From the NCBI GenBank assembly GCA_964594065.1, contig CAZQKX010000008.1:14556-78555 (forward strand): a stretch of 64,000 nt of DNA. The letters run 5' to 3'. Within the stretch, counting starts at the first letter, position 1; every line of letters starts with the position of its first letter. The translations under genes and the position numbers were made by a program. Shown here one piece after another: positions 1-9,221 of the stretch. The notes beneath the pieces are model-generated. The model was given only the letters and a program-made list of their open reading frames with translations, was not told where the DNA came from and ran no database searches. Origin of the DNA: 4572-13 sp964594065. GTDB taxonomy: Bacteria; Planctomycetota; Phycisphaerae; Sedimentisphaerales; Anaerohalosphaeraceae.

Positions 1-278
1 AAATATATGGAAGGGAATAGGAAGCTTATAAGCAGTACCGTGAATCCCAAAAACAGTAGTCTAAAAAGGGATTTGTGTTTAAAGATAATACTGCATTCAG
101 CAATGAGCAACGTAATTGTCAATATGATTAAAAGCGGAAACAGCCCCAGGTTGCCGAGAGGGGCAGATATAATATGGCATACCGGGGCGTTGCTTTTTGA
201 CATAATAGAAAAAAGATAGACAAGCCAGATGGTGCAAATATTGGTAAATATTATGGTGGTCGCAATCGTTTTCTTCAT
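1..278 (-). CDS. Predicted integral membrane protein, 3' end beyond window
   Basis: An open frame on the minus strand starts with ATG at 278 and runs without a stop to the left edge (92 codons seen). Its ATG overlaps the addB stop in the arrangement ATGA, which suggests translational coupling. The visible protein is strongly hydrophobic, with probable membrane segments at about residues 4-24, 38-58 and 68-86, joined by short loops with Lys, Asn and Arg. No family motif was recognised. The overlap and the membrane-protein composition support a real gene; its function is unknown. An open frame on the opposite strand (7-219) covers the same bases but reads less like protein. Confidence 0.6.
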   Translation of the reverse strand, partial: MKKTIATTIIFTNICTIWLVYLFSIMSKSNAPVCHIISAPLGNLGLFPLLIILTITLLIAECSIIFKHKSLFRLLFLGFTVLLISFLFPSIY

Positions 279-3200
279 TTTAGAATCCCCTTCATTTTCT
301 CAAGAGCATCTTCTTTGTTACAGCTTTCGAGGATGTTGTAATCATTAATCTGCCAGTCGAAACGGCAGAGGGGTCGGTAGTCGCACCAGGTGCATGGTGA
401 TTGTTTGCCGAGGCGGTAGGGGGTGATGTCGATCTTTCCGTCGGAAAGTTTGGTTGCCAGTTTTTGTACACACTGTTCGGTGTAGCTCAGCAGGGCGGCA
501 AAGTCTTCCGGCCTCAGGGCGCCGCTGGTTTTATAGTAACTATAGTGACTGCCTTCCTTGTTCGTGTAGAAGTTGTAGCATCGGTTCCATCCACTATCTA
601 CGCTTGTGTCGAGACTTCCGGCGAAGCGCCCGTCGAACAATCCCTTGGCCTTGTTGATTTGTGACCGCTGAGTTCCAAGCTCGGATAGGTCACGTGACTT
701 ATGCCCGACCTCGATGGGCAGATAGAACGCGCCGGCGGGAGTTGTATTTTCCGCGTGGGCATGGCCCACCCTACGGACGGCCAATAGATACACCGGCAAC
801 TGTAGATCCAGACCATAGAGCATTCCCGCAAAGTTCGGACTGCGTGCCGAACGTTTAAAATCAAATACCACTGTTGCGAGCTTGCCGTCGATATCGGCGG
901 TGTCCAACCGGTCGATTTTGCCGGAAAAGTCAATAAAAGGTCGCGGGCCCTTTTTAATTGTAAGCTGCACGTCTTTGTCGGGGCCGAACTCCAGTTCCGC
1001 TTCAGTTTGTTTGAAGACCCCGGCGCCGCTTAGCTGCGACAGTGTCGGCATGAAGTCCTTGAGCGTCTGCGCGGCGGCCGAGATGATATAGCGACGGTGT
1101 GCTTTCTGCCGAATAAAGTTAGCGATGTGTGTATCGTTCTCCATGACCCGCTTGATATGCTCATCGCACAGTGCCGCCAGTTTGTCGTCGGCCAGATCGC
1201 CCCAGTCTTTCTTTTGGTTTTGCAGCGTCTTGAACATTGCTTCCAATACCGTGTGGTAAAAAGTGCCAATATCCATCGGCTCAAATCGCAGCAGTTTGCG
1301 TTTTCGGAGCCTGAGTACATACCTGGCAAAATGCTGATACGGACAGGCCGCGAACGTTCCCAGCCGGGTCACCGATGTTCTCATCGGCAGACTGAACAGT
1401 GTTTTCGTTAGCTGCGTATCCAGTCCGGCAGCGTTATCGTATGCCAGCGCATTTCTAACGGACATCGCATTGCTCTTCAAGGATTCATTGCTGCTCATTC
1501 GGTCTAAAATGCCCGCCGCAATGTCTTCCTGATTGCCTTCTGCCTCATGCCTTTTGCCTGCTCTGCGATCCTTTCCCATGTTCGAGCAAAGCCACTGAGC
1601 CAGTTCGGATTCATTTTCGATTCGTTCCGGCTCTTCCGTCAATCCCGGCGGATACGTTATTTCAACATCGTCAAATGCTGTGGTTAACCGTTCAATCCCG
1701 CTCCACGGCACGATAGCCGATCCCTTTTCATCCAGTATCGGATACGAGATAAACAGCTTCTGCGACGGCCGCGTCAGTGCGATATACGTCAGATACTCAC
1801 GATGTACCAGTTGTGTTTGGGTGGGATTGGCCAGTTCAAGCTCAAAGCGTTCGGCAAGCTGATAATCTTCATCCGCCAGCAGATCTTCCTGCGGCATCGG
1901 CACGGGAAACTGCTTCTGCGTAGCGCCGACCAAAAAGATCGCCTTGATATCCGGATGCCGGCTTCGCTCGATGGCGCCGACCAGAACCTGATCCAGCGTC
2001 GGCGGGATCAGCTTAATGGTCAGTGTTGACATGGCATCGATTAGGATCGACCCCCATTCGGCGGCGGTCATTTTTCGGTTGCCGAACACAGCACCCATTT
2101 CATCCAGCAGCTCAACGAGTTTGCCGAATAGCTGCCGATGCCCAAACTGCTGATCGGATGCATCTGCCGCTGACCACGCCGCAAGGGTTTCGTGAACCTT
2201 TAGCTCTTCCAATAACTGCCAAAGGGCTTTTGTAAATTGCCCACAGCCAATGCCGCCGGTTCCGGCTAGGTTCTTGCCAAGCTTTTGCAGAGGCTCGATC
2301 GCCTCCCGTCTCAGCGCGTCCAGTTGTTTTTCGTCGAACCGTTTTTTATCATCGTCACTGGCAAAATTCCAATTGCCTTTTTGCGTCCACTCCTTATTCT
2401 GCACATCATGCGCCCGGCAGTAGTTTTCCAGCATATCGACGGCATGCGATTCGAGCCGGTTCAAGTCCGACTTCAAAAAGCTCAGCACGTCCGCCAGCGA
2501 AAATCCGTTCTGTACCGCCTGCAGCGCAGAGCCGATCAAAGCTACCAGCGGGTGTGTCTTCATGGTTCGCGGCCGGTCCAAAAAGTACGGCAGGCCGTAT
2601 TGAGAAAACGCTGACTCGATGTAATGGGCATAGCTGTTGATGTCCGGCACGACCACCGCGATATCGCGATACCGCATTTGGTTTTCTTTGACCAACCGTC
2701 GGATCGTTCGTGCCGCGTGAAGTGTTTCAGTACGAACATTACCGCATGCGGCGATATGAATGCTGTCGGTGCTTTTCTGCGTGCCTGCCGCGTTCAAGTC
2801 AAACAGGTTTGCTTCCAGGTGCGTCAGCGCGGGAGCATCCTGAAAACGCAGCGGCTTATCCAGGACCACCGGCTCTTTACAGGTGAACCGGCACGCCTTA
2901 AAGATGCGCAGCAATTCCGTATAGGTTTCTTCAGTTGCGCCGAACAGGCTGAACGGGTCAAGCTTTTCATCGTCCGTATTCGACAGGTCGATCGTTTTTG
3001 GGTCCAGGCACAATGCAATATAAGCATTTTTGCAGACCTTCAGCAGTTCGATCAATAGGTCCCGTTCCTGCACGCTGAATCCCGAAAATCCATCCACCCA
3101 TAGTGTTGCGCCGTTAAGAAACGGTGCATGGGACACTTTCCGCGCAGCTTCTTTCAAACGGATATCCGGGTTTGATAATTCACATTCCGGATTTTGAAAG

Positions 3201-3709
3201 AATTCCAGGTACTTTTCAAACAGCAGGGCGATGTCGGTCCACTTTGCCGCGGCCATTTCCTGGCCCTGTTGAGCAGCGATTGTGGCCGTTAATATCTGGA
3301 TCTGTTCAAGTGTGCAATTGCTTTGCTGAATCTGGGCCAGCAGGAAGGTTAGTTTCTCGGCCAGCCCGTTTCGTTGCTGCAGGCCGCCGTAAAGGCGCAG
3401 TGCCTCGGCTGATTCGAGCAGGATATTCTGCAGGACCATTTGTTTGCCGATGCGCGAGATTTCCGGGGCCGCAACGCCCGATTCCAGCCTGAATTGAAGG
3501 CGGTTGAACGATAAAATATGAAGCCGTGAAAAACCGGCAATGTCCGGATGCGACAGAACGGCCCGCTCGGCTTGGTAAGTCGCCTGCTCAGGCACCAGCA
3601 GGATCAGCGGTTCGCCGCCGCCGGTTGCCAGCGCATCGCAGATCGCATCAATGCATCGCCGCGTCTTGCCGGATCCGCTCCTGCCGAGAATGAACTGAAC
3701 ACCTTCCAT
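275..3709 (-). CDS. addB: AddB/RexB-type helicase-nuclease subunit
   Basis: This 1144-residue protein resembles the B subunit of the AddAB (RexAB) enzyme, which processes double-strand breaks for RecA-dependent repair. A Walker A motif GRSGSGKT lies at residues 9-16. The C-terminal part carries a RecB-like PD-(D/E)xK nuclease with the DFK triad segment in VVFDFKRS. Four cysteines fit the iron-sulfur staple of AddB: Cys789 (in AACPYQH) and Cys1106, Cys1109 and Cys1115 (CTWCDYRPLC). Length and cysteine spacing match Bacillus AddB closely. No addA partner is visible; the downstream overlapping gene encodes a membrane protein instead, so addA is either upstream or elsewhere. Confidence 0.88.
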   Translation of the reverse strand: MEGVQFILGRSGSGKTRRCIDAICDALATGGGEPLILLVPEQATYQAERAVLSHPDIAGFSRLHILSFNRLQFRLESGVAAPEISRIGKQMVLQNILLESAEALRLYGGLQQRNGLAEKLTFLLAQIQQSNCTLEQIQILTATIAAQQGQEMAAAKWTDIALLFEKYLEFFQNPECELSNPDIRLKEAARKVSHAPFLNGATLWVDGFSGFSVQERDLLIELLKVCKNAYIALCLDPKTIDLSNTDDEKLDPFSLFGATEETYTELLRIFKACRFTCKEPVVLDKPLRFQDAPALTHLEANLFDLNAAGTQKSTDSIHIAACGNVRTETLHAARTIRRLVKENQMRYRDIAVVVPDINSYAHYIESAFSQYGLPYFLDRPRTMKTHPLVALIGSALQAVQNGFSLADVLSFLKSDLNRLESHAVDMLENYCRAHDVQNKEWTQKGNWNFASDDDKKRFDEKQLDALRREAIEPLQKLGKNLAGTGGIGCGQFTKALWQLLEELKVHETLAAWSAADASDQQFGHRQLFGKLVELLDEMGAVFGNRKMTAAEWGSILIDAMSTLTIKLIPPTLDQVLVGAIERSRHPDIKAIFLVGATQKQFPVPMPQEDLLADEDYQLAERFELELANPTQTQLVHREYLTYIALTRPSQKLFISYPILDEKGSAIVPWSGIERLTTAFDDVEITYPPGLTEEPERIENESELAQWLCSNMGKDRRAGKRHEAEGNQEDIAAGILDRMSSNESLKSNAMSVRNALAYDNAAGLDTQLTKTLFSLPMRTSVTRLGTFAACPYQHFARYVLRLRKRKLLRFEPMDIGTFYHTVLEAMFKTLQNQKKDWGDLADDKLAALCDEHIKRVMENDTHIANFIRQKAHRRYIISAAAQTLKDFMPTLSQLSGAGVFKQTEAELEFGPDKDVQLTIKKGPRPFIDFSGKIDRLDTADIDGKLATVVFDFKRSARSPNFAGMLYGLDLQLPVYLLAVRRVGHAHAENTTPAGAFYLPIEVGHKSRDLSELGTQRSQINKAKGLFDGRFAGSLDTSVDSGWNRCYNFYTNKEGSHYSYYKTSGALRPEDFAALLSYTEQCVQKLATKLSDGKIDITPYRLGKQSPCTWCDYRPLCRFDWQINDYNILESCNKEDALEKMKGILK

Positions 3710-3817
3710 GAAAAGCCTTTACATCATAACAACGTGAATGAGGGCTTTTTACCACAAACTCCCGTTTTTATCAATGCCAAAGCATCAAATCTTTCCTCAG
3801 ACTTAAAGGATAAACAG

Positions 3818-3846
3818 TTGTCTATTGGGTAAAAGAACGCTATAAT
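3818..3846 (+). promoter_or_regulatory. Sigma-70 promoter for the small secreted protein gene
   Basis: TTGTCT at 3818-3823 and a perfect TATAAT at 3841-3846 are separated by 17 bp. Transcription would begin near 3853, about 42 bases before the ATG at 3895. The element reads toward a gene with a strong ribosome binding site. Confidence 0.7.
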
Positions 3847-3894
3847 TAGCAGCGACAAGCCAAAATTGAAAACCTTTTTAGGAGGATAAGCACA

Positions 3895-4239
3895 ATGCAG
3901 GTCATTCGAAAGTATAAAAGCCTTATCGTTGTTTGCGCAGCAGTCCTTGCGATCTGGATGGTTCAGTCGAACGCTGCTGAAAGAAGCCCTAAAAGAACCA
4001 CGAATGAGTACCAGTTTTCCGTCGGCGAGTACAAAAGCGATATGGCGAGGATGGTTGAAGCGTACGAGAAACTTTCATCAGAGTATTTGTCGGTGGTTCA
4101 GCAAAATCTTTCCATGATGAGCTTTAACGATCAACAGATTCTCAATAAGCTGACCGCGATGGAAAAAAAGCTGGATGCGTTAACCCAAAAAGTTGACGCG
4201 TTGAGTTCACAGAAAATCCAATCGGCCGACGCAAAATAA
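3895..4239 (+). CDS. Small secreted coiled-coil protein
   Basis: A 114-residue protein with an N-terminal signal peptide (positive residues, hydrophobic stretch to about residue 24, cleavage near SNA-AE). The rest is hydrophilic and helical; residues about 75-105 show heptad leucines (LNKLTAMEKKLDALTQKVDAL), so a coiled coil is likely. An excellent Shine-Dalgarno AGGAGG sits before the ATG, a near-consensus promoter lies upstream and an intrinsic terminator follows, so it is probably transcribed alone and strongly. It matches no family I recognise; a periplasmic or envelope structural role is an inference from the coiled coil. Confidence 0.75.
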   Translation: MQVIRKYKSLIVVCAAVLAIWMVQSNAAERSPKRTTNEYQFSVGEYKSDMARMVEAYEKLSSEYLSVVQQNLSMMSFNDQQILNKLTAMEKKLDALTQKVDALSSQKIQSADAK

Positions 4240-4263
4240 GCGGTATTGACAGCGGTATAAACA

Positions 4264-4300
4264 AAAAAAGACTCCGCTTTTCAAGGGACGGAGTCTTTTA
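4264..4300. terminator. Bidirectional intrinsic terminator
   Basis: An inverted repeat pairs AAAAGACTCCG with CGGAGTCTTT around a short loop, flanked by A and T tracts on both sides. It lies between two convergent genes and can serve both. Confidence 0.8.
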
Positions 4301-4320
4301 AATTATTTTTGGCTGAACCT

Positions 4321-5280
4321 TTACTGTTCGACTTCCGGGCACATCATAATGTATTCGCGTATTTTATCGAGATCACCCATGGCTACGGCCACCTTATCAT
4401 CAGCGGCACCGTAGTACAGTAGAAGTTGGTTGGTATCCGGCATGACGACCCCGCCGGTAACGAACGTCACGTCGCTGACGTCACCGATGCGTTCATAATC
4501 GGCAGAAGGCCCAAGGATCCATTCCTCACCTCGACGCAGCACGCGCCACGGCTCGTTCTTGTCCAGCAGGGCGATACCGGTCCGATAGATCTGGCTGGCG
4601 GTTGTGTGACGGACGCCGTGATAGATCAGCAGCCAGCCTTCCGGGACTTCGATCGGCTGACACCCCAGTCCGATACGGGCACCATCCCAGTGGGCATAGC
4701 GGGTTTTCAGCAGAACACGGTGGTCGCCCCAGTGCTTCAGGTCCGGCGACATGCTGATCCAGATATGGGCCTCTCCGCGTACCACGGGTCGATGAATCAG
4801 GGCAAACCGTCCGTTGAACCGTCGCGGGAACAGACAGGCGTCCTTATCTTCCGGCGGCAAAAGACCGCCCAGCCGGGCAAAGGTTTTAAAATTACGCGTA
4901 ATGGCCAGTGAAACCACCGGACCGCCTGCACCAAAGGATACATAAGTGATCGCGTACTGTTTTTGGTCTTCAAGCCAAACGATACGCGGGTCTTCCAACC
5001 CCCAGCGTTCCTCCTGACTGCTCATGTCCGCCTGCATAGTCGGTTCCGTGTCGATTTGCCAGTTCGACAAGCCATCTTTGCTCCGGGCTACTGTCAGGTG
5101 ACTGAAGCCTCGCATGTCTTCCACCCGGTTCAGGAGCAGAATTTCCCCGTTGGTGCGAATCGCTGCGGGATTGAAAACGGAATTGATCGGATAGGGCCAG
5201 TTTTGGGCTGTCAGGATAGGATTGCCCTCATACCGTACAAATAATTCTGATGCCAGTTTTGCTCGTTTCAGCGGACTCAT
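4321..5280 (-). CDS. GH130 family glycoside phosphorylase
   Basis: The 319-residue protein has the five-bladed propeller features of family GH130 (PF04041), which phosphorolyses beta-linked mannosides and related manno-oligosaccharides. Key marks are the N-terminal NPIL segment, VFNPAAI at residues 35-41, the RVEDMRG region, and the hallmark GLEDPRI at 94-100. Later segments such as DACLFPRR and HWDGARIGLG also fit. There is no signal peptide, so it acts in the cytoplasm on imported oligosaccharides. The gene stands alone, with a terminator at its 3' end. The exact substrate (mannosyl-glucose, mannobiose or mannosyl-GlcNAc) cannot be told from the sequence. Confidence 0.88.
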   Translation of the reverse strand: MSPLKRAKLASELFVRYEGNPILTAQNWPYPINSVFNPAAIRTNGEILLLNRVEDMRGFSHLTVARSKDGLSNWQIDTEPTMQADMSSQEERWGLEDPRIVWLEDQKQYAITYVSFGAGGPVVSLAITRNFKTFARLGGLLPPEDKDACLFPRRFNGRFALIHRPVVRGEAHIWISMSPDLKHWGDHRVLLKTRYAHWDGARIGLGCQPIEVPEGWLLIYHGVRHTTASQIYRTGIALLDKNEPWRVLRRGEEWILGPSADYERIGDVSDVTFVTGGVVMPDTNQLLLYYGAADDKVAVAMGDLDKIREYIMMCPEVEQ

Positions 5281-5539
5281 CTATCATCCCTTGTACTGAT
5301 TTTAAATATCTTGCTAACTATAGGTTCATTCGGCCAAAATGGCTACCTTCCTAAAGGGTAATTCGATTTTTTTAAATATCAACTGCAAAAGCCAAATTTG
5401 CTGAAAAGACAGAGAAAGACATTTTTAAGCCTCGTGATATCAGATTACAGTTATAAATAGGGAACTGTCGATGAATAATTACGTAGTAAACACATAAAAA
5501 GACAGAAGTATATAAGAAATTTCACAAAAAGGACCTGGA

Positions 5540-7399
5540 ATGAAAAAGCACCAATCCTATTTGCTCATGAAGATGCCCGTGTTATTAGCACTCGGGCTGA
5601 TTTCCTTAACTATTGTCCAGGCAGAGGTTACCGAGATCGTGCGGAGTGGGGACCAATCCTCGACAGCCCTTATTGAGCCGGGACAGATCGACGGTCAACC
5701 GGCGATCGCGGTGGTTTTCGAGGGCACCGAGGATCTGCATTATTACGCAACGCCCAATGCGGCTCCGGCACCCGGCTTGGAGCTGAAACTCGCTGCCAAA
5801 GCCGACGGCCTGACATTTGGAAATCCCATTTTGCCGGAGTATCAGTATTTTAATGATCCGGCCAAGGGACGAGTGGAGGTCTTCGTCGGTGACTTCAAAG
5901 TGCTGATTCCGATCGAGCAGCGTGATGACGATCTTTCCCTGTCAGTTGTCCATATTGACATTTCCGGTATTACCTGCACAAGCAAACTTTGCCTGCCGCT
6001 ATTCGCTAAGGTGTTGACCGCAAAAGTTGACCTGTCAAAGTGGCCTGCGATTGCGATCGAGACGGGCCAATCACCGACAGCACAGGACACCTCAGTTGCC
6101 ATTGCACCACAGCCGACAACCGATACTTCTGCCGGCAGCGGTTCGCTGGCTAACTCCTTAGGCAGTTGGCAAACAGTCGAGTCAACAAAGACTGCTGCCT
6201 CCGGAAGTGTTGCATGGTATTTTTTATTGGCGTTGCTGGCGGGTTTATCTATCAACATTATGCCGTGTGTGCTGCCGGTGATCCCACTCATTATCATGCG
6301 GTTGGTCGGGCAGGCGAAAGAATCCGGTCCCCGCCGTGTGGCCTTGGGGTTTTCATTTTGCGGCGGCATCGTTCTCTTTTTCGCTGTCTTTGTCGTCTTG
6401 TCGGTCATTGTAAACCTAACCACCGGTCAGGCACTGAACCTGAACAGCCTGTACCGCAATTCAACCGCGGTGATCATTCTGTTTGTGTTAATCGTCTTTT
6501 TTGCGCTGGTCCTGCTTGACTTGATGACGGTTACGTTACCATCCTCGGTCGTCGGCAAACAGGATTCCGGTTCAGGCTTTGCCGGGTCAATTGCCATGGG
6601 TTTTTTCGCAGGCATCCTGAGCACCCCCTGCAGCGGCGCAGTTTTAGGCGCGGTGCTGGTCTGGGCACAGACACAACCGCTTTATGTCAGCAGTACCGCG
6701 TTGATATTGATGGGCGTTGGGATGGCGCTGCCGTATGCGATTTTGGTTTCGATTCCTTCATTGCTGAATTTTGTTCCCAGACCCGGGACATGGATGGAAA
6801 TTTTTAAAAAGACCGGTGGTTTTCTGCTGCTCTTTATCGCCGTCAAGTTTACCCTGACAGCACTGCCGAAAGACCGGCTTATCAATGTACTGCTGTTTGC
6901 AGTGATCTTTAGTTTTTCTGTGTGGATGTGGGGTACATGGGTCGGTTTCTCCACGCCAAAAGGCAAAAAATGGGCCGTCCGGCTTGTTGCGGTTATCATC
7001 GCTGCCGGGACCGGCCTGTGGCTGCTGCCGGCCAATGAACCGCCGAAGATCAACTGGCAATCGTATGATGCGGCTTTGGTTCAAAAGTCGGTTACCAATA
7101 ACCAGCCTGTCTTGTTAAAGTTTACTGCTGACTGGTGTACGAACTGCAAGATCGTAGACAAAAATGTTTTCCAGCAGCCCGATATTGCAGTGCTTATTGA
7201 ACGGGAAAAAATTGTTGCGATCAAGGCTGACACCACGTTGTCGAATTACCCGGCAGCGATTGACTTTAACACTGTCTTCGGCGAAGCAGGCAGTGTACCG
7301 TTGACCATCCTGCTGAATCCCGAAGACAAAACAATGACTAAGATCCGCGGCATTTTCACCTCGGCCGAACTCAGGCAGATTATCGACGAAAATTTTTAG
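5540..7399 (+). CDS. dsbD: Thiol:disulfide interchange protein DsbD
   Basis: A 619-residue three-part protein that carries electrons from cytoplasmic thioredoxin to periplasmic thiol proteins. After a signal peptide (to about residue 28) comes the periplasmic alpha domain with the pair Cys146 and Cys151. A membrane domain of about eight helices follows, with Cys243 in NIMPCVLPV and Cys364 in STPCSGAV, the two redox cysteines of the CcdA/DsbD family. The C-terminal thioredoxin-like domain has DWCTNC (Cys533, Cys536). All six catalytic cysteines are present. SD AAAGGA precedes the ATG. A DUF481 barrel gene follows 108 bases later on the same strand. Confidence 0.93.
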   Translation: MKKHQSYLLMKMPVLLALGLISLTIVQAEVTEIVRSGDQSSTALIEPGQIDGQPAIAVVFEGTEDLHYYATPNAAPAPGLELKLAAKADGLTFGNPILPEYQYFNDPAKGRVEVFVGDFKVLIPIEQRDDDLSLSVVHIDISGITCTSKLCLPLFAKVLTAKVDLSKWPAIAIETGQSPTAQDTSVAIAPQPTTDTSAGSGSLANSLGSWQTVESTKTAASGSVAWYFLLALLAGLSINIMPCVLPVIPLIIMRLVGQAKESGPRRVALGFSFCGGIVLFFAVFVVLSVIVNLTTGQALNLNSLYRNSTAVIILFVLIVFFALVLLDLMTVTLPSSVVGKQDSGSGFAGSIAMGFFAGILSTPCSGAVLGAVLVWAQTQPLYVSSTALILMGVGMALPYAILVSIPSLLNFVPRPGTWMEIFKKTGGFLLLFIAVKFTLTALPKDRLINVLLFAVIFSFSVWMWGTWVGFSTPKGKKWAVRLVAVIIAAGTGLWLLPANEPPKINWQSYDAALVQKSVTNNQPVLLKFTADWCTNCKIVDKNVFQQPDIAVLIEREKIVAIKADTTLSNYPAAIDFNTVFGEAGSVPLTILLNPEDKTMTKIRGIFTSAELRQIIDENF

Positions 7400-7507
7400 A
7401 TTTCGTTACAAATTCGTTAAATTTGCTTGATTTCTATGTACATTCTCTGTACACGTAGAGGCCCATTTTCGATTAAATTCTTAATATTTTTCAACAGTGG
7501 AGACAGT

Positions 7508-8515
7508 ATGAACAAGACGATGAAGTTTACGATGTGGATTTTGATAATAGTCGTCTCGGCCCCAGCATTGGCCGGACAGATTTACTTAAACAATGGCGAT
7601 CGGTTGACCGGCACGATTATGCAGATGACTGATGGCAATGTAACGATCGAAACAGAACTTGCCGGAACAATTCAAATATCGCTTGAGAACATTCAAACAA
7701 TGGATAGCAATAAGCCATTGGAGATTCATTTAAACGACGGAACCATTCTCACTCAGTCTGCCCGAAAGGCTTCAAATGGAAATATCGAAACTGCCGACAA
7801 GCATATCGCATTAACTGATATCACTGCGATCAATCCGCCGAAACCCGAAGCGCCCCGTTGGAAAGGGGACTTGTCGGCAGGCATTACTTATTCCAGCGGC
7901 AATACGAAGAACGAATCCTATGCCTTTAGCGGCAATCTCAGCAAAAAAACGGATAAAGACAAAACAACCTTTAAGGCGGACACTGCCCGCCAAAAAGAAA
8001 AATCTCCAACCTCCGGCCAAAAAGAAGTGACCGAGGATTGGATGAAGCTGAGCGGGAAATATGATTATTTCCTGTCGGATAAAACATATCTCTACGGTGA
8101 GAGTCGTTATGAAAAAGATAAGATTGCTGACCTGGACCAGCGGGTCATCCTCGGCGGCGGTGCAGGCCGACAGTGGATCACTTCAGAGCGGACAAATTTC
8201 TCAACCGAGCTGGGTTTGGCGATGGTTCGTGAGAAGTACGAAGACGGCAGTGATTCATCGATGTCAGCACAGACCGGTTACCACTTTGACCACGCATTCA
8301 ATGACACATTCTCATTTATTCATGATCTGACCTATTATCCCAGCACCGAAGATTTTAGTGATTATTATCTAACGAGTACCGCCGAACTTCGTGCAAAAAT
8401 TAATTCACGACTATTCACAAATTTCAAGGTGTTGTTTGATTATGACGCGACTCCGGCCGCAGGGAAGGGCAATTCTGATGTTAAATATATCTTTGGCGCC
8501 GGCCTGAACTTTTAA
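7508..8515 (+). CDS. DUF481 outer-membrane beta-barrel protein
   Basis: I choose the ATG at 7508 because it has a GGAGA ribosome binding site and starts a normal signal peptide (cleavage after SAPALAG); an open frame continues upstream to 7427 without either. The 335-residue product has an N-terminal region of about 100 residues resembling a small all-beta domain (LNNGDRLTGTI repeats) and then a C-terminal DUF481/YdiY-type barrel beginning near WKGDLSAGITYSSGNT. Alternating strands and a final aromatic residue (GLNF) fit an outer-membrane porin-like barrel. Related proteins are called salt-induced outer-membrane proteins; the precise function is unknown. Confidence 0.85.
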   Translation: MNKTMKFTMWILIIVVSAPALAGQIYLNNGDRLTGTIMQMTDGNVTIETELAGTIQISLENIQTMDSNKPLEIHLNDGTILTQSARKASNGNIETADKHIALTDITAINPPKPEAPRWKGDLSAGITYSSGNTKNESYAFSGNLSKKTDKDKTTFKADTARQKEKSPTSGQKEVTEDWMKLSGKYDYFLSDKTYLYGESRYEKDKIADLDQRVILGGGAGRQWITSERTNFSTELGLAMVREKYEDGSDSSMSAQTGYHFDHAFNDTFSFIHDLTYYPSTEDFSDYYLTSTAELRAKINSRLFTNFKVLFDYDATPAAGKGNSDVKYIFGAGLNF

Positions 8516-8523
8516 ACGCAGCC

Positions 8524-8802
8524 TTATTTGAAATAATGCAGCGGCGAATAGAACGCGTCATGGATGATACGGGACCAGTCGCTAATCCGATATCCCCACA
8601 AATACAATACGTAGTGCAGGATGATAAACAAAAAGCCTGCAACTGAACCGCCGATATATACGCCCTTGATATACTTTTCGTCAAAAGTTCGTCTTGACAG
8701 AAATTTAACCAAAAACATGACGACCGGGCCGAGAATCCCAAATGACAGCGCCAGGCCCACAAGCAGGTAACCGACTAAAAAAGTAATCGGATGTGATATC
8801 AC
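8524..8802 (-). CDS. Small membrane protein, last gene of the zupT operon
   Basis: A GTG at 8802 preceded by AGGAG at a spacing of eight bases gives a 92-residue protein. An ATG at 8871 would add 23 residues but overlap the upstream gene by 44 bases without a ribosome site, so I prefer GTG. Two hydrophobic helices are predicted (about residues 5-30 and 48-70), separated by a basic loop with FLSRRTFDEKY. It matches no domain I can name. Its position directly behind zupT and a cyclophilin-like gene suggests a shared transcript. Confidence 0.6.
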   Translation of the reverse strand: MISHPITFLVGYLLVGLALSFGILGPVVMFLVKFLSRRTFDEKYIKGVYIGGSVAGFLFIILHYVLYLWGYRISDWSRIIHDAFYSPLHYFK

Positions 8803-8827
8803 AATCTCATCTCCTGATAGAATTATT

Positions 8828-9199
8828 TCACTGTCTTTTCTCGACCACGATTTTCGTGCCGTCTTTGACATCCCATAGTTCGTTCAGGTTGTCGGACACC
8901 ATCCCAAATACGTTGACGTTTGAAGCGGCCCGGCATTCATCATTCTGTGAAGCGGGTGTTGCGCCAAAGAAAATACAGAATGCTTTGCCCGATGGCCAGT
9001 ACCCCAGATGGCCCGGTTCCAGCACGTCCCGGCTGTCATCTTCAAGCTCCAATGAGACGCCAGTGGCAAAATAGATCTCGCCACCCCAGCGATTGACCGT
9101 TCCGGTTATCGGCAGTGCCTCAGCAACGGCTTTTCCCGTCGGCGATTCATAAAGCCGGGCTTTGACTTGTATATCATCGGCTGTAATTTGAATGTTCAT
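8828..9199 (-). CDS. Cyclophilin-like (TM1367-type) protein
   Basis: The 123-residue protein matches the cyclophilin-like PF04126 family: GEIYFATGV near residue 40, an acidic stretch, then GYWPSGKAFCIFFG with TPAS following. Known structures of this family have a cyclophilin-like barrel but lack clear prolyl isomerase activity. There is no signal peptide. It lies 22 bases after zupT on the same strand, so the two are probably co-transcribed. Confidence 0.8.
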   Translation of the reverse strand: MNIQITADDIQVKARLYESPTGKAVAEALPITGTVNRWGGEIYFATGVSLELEDDSRDVLEPGHLGYWPSGKAFCIFFGATPASQNDECRAASNVNVFGMVSDNLNELWDVKDGTKIVVEKRQ

Positions 9200-9221
9200 T
9201 AGTGATTACCTGATAAGTATA

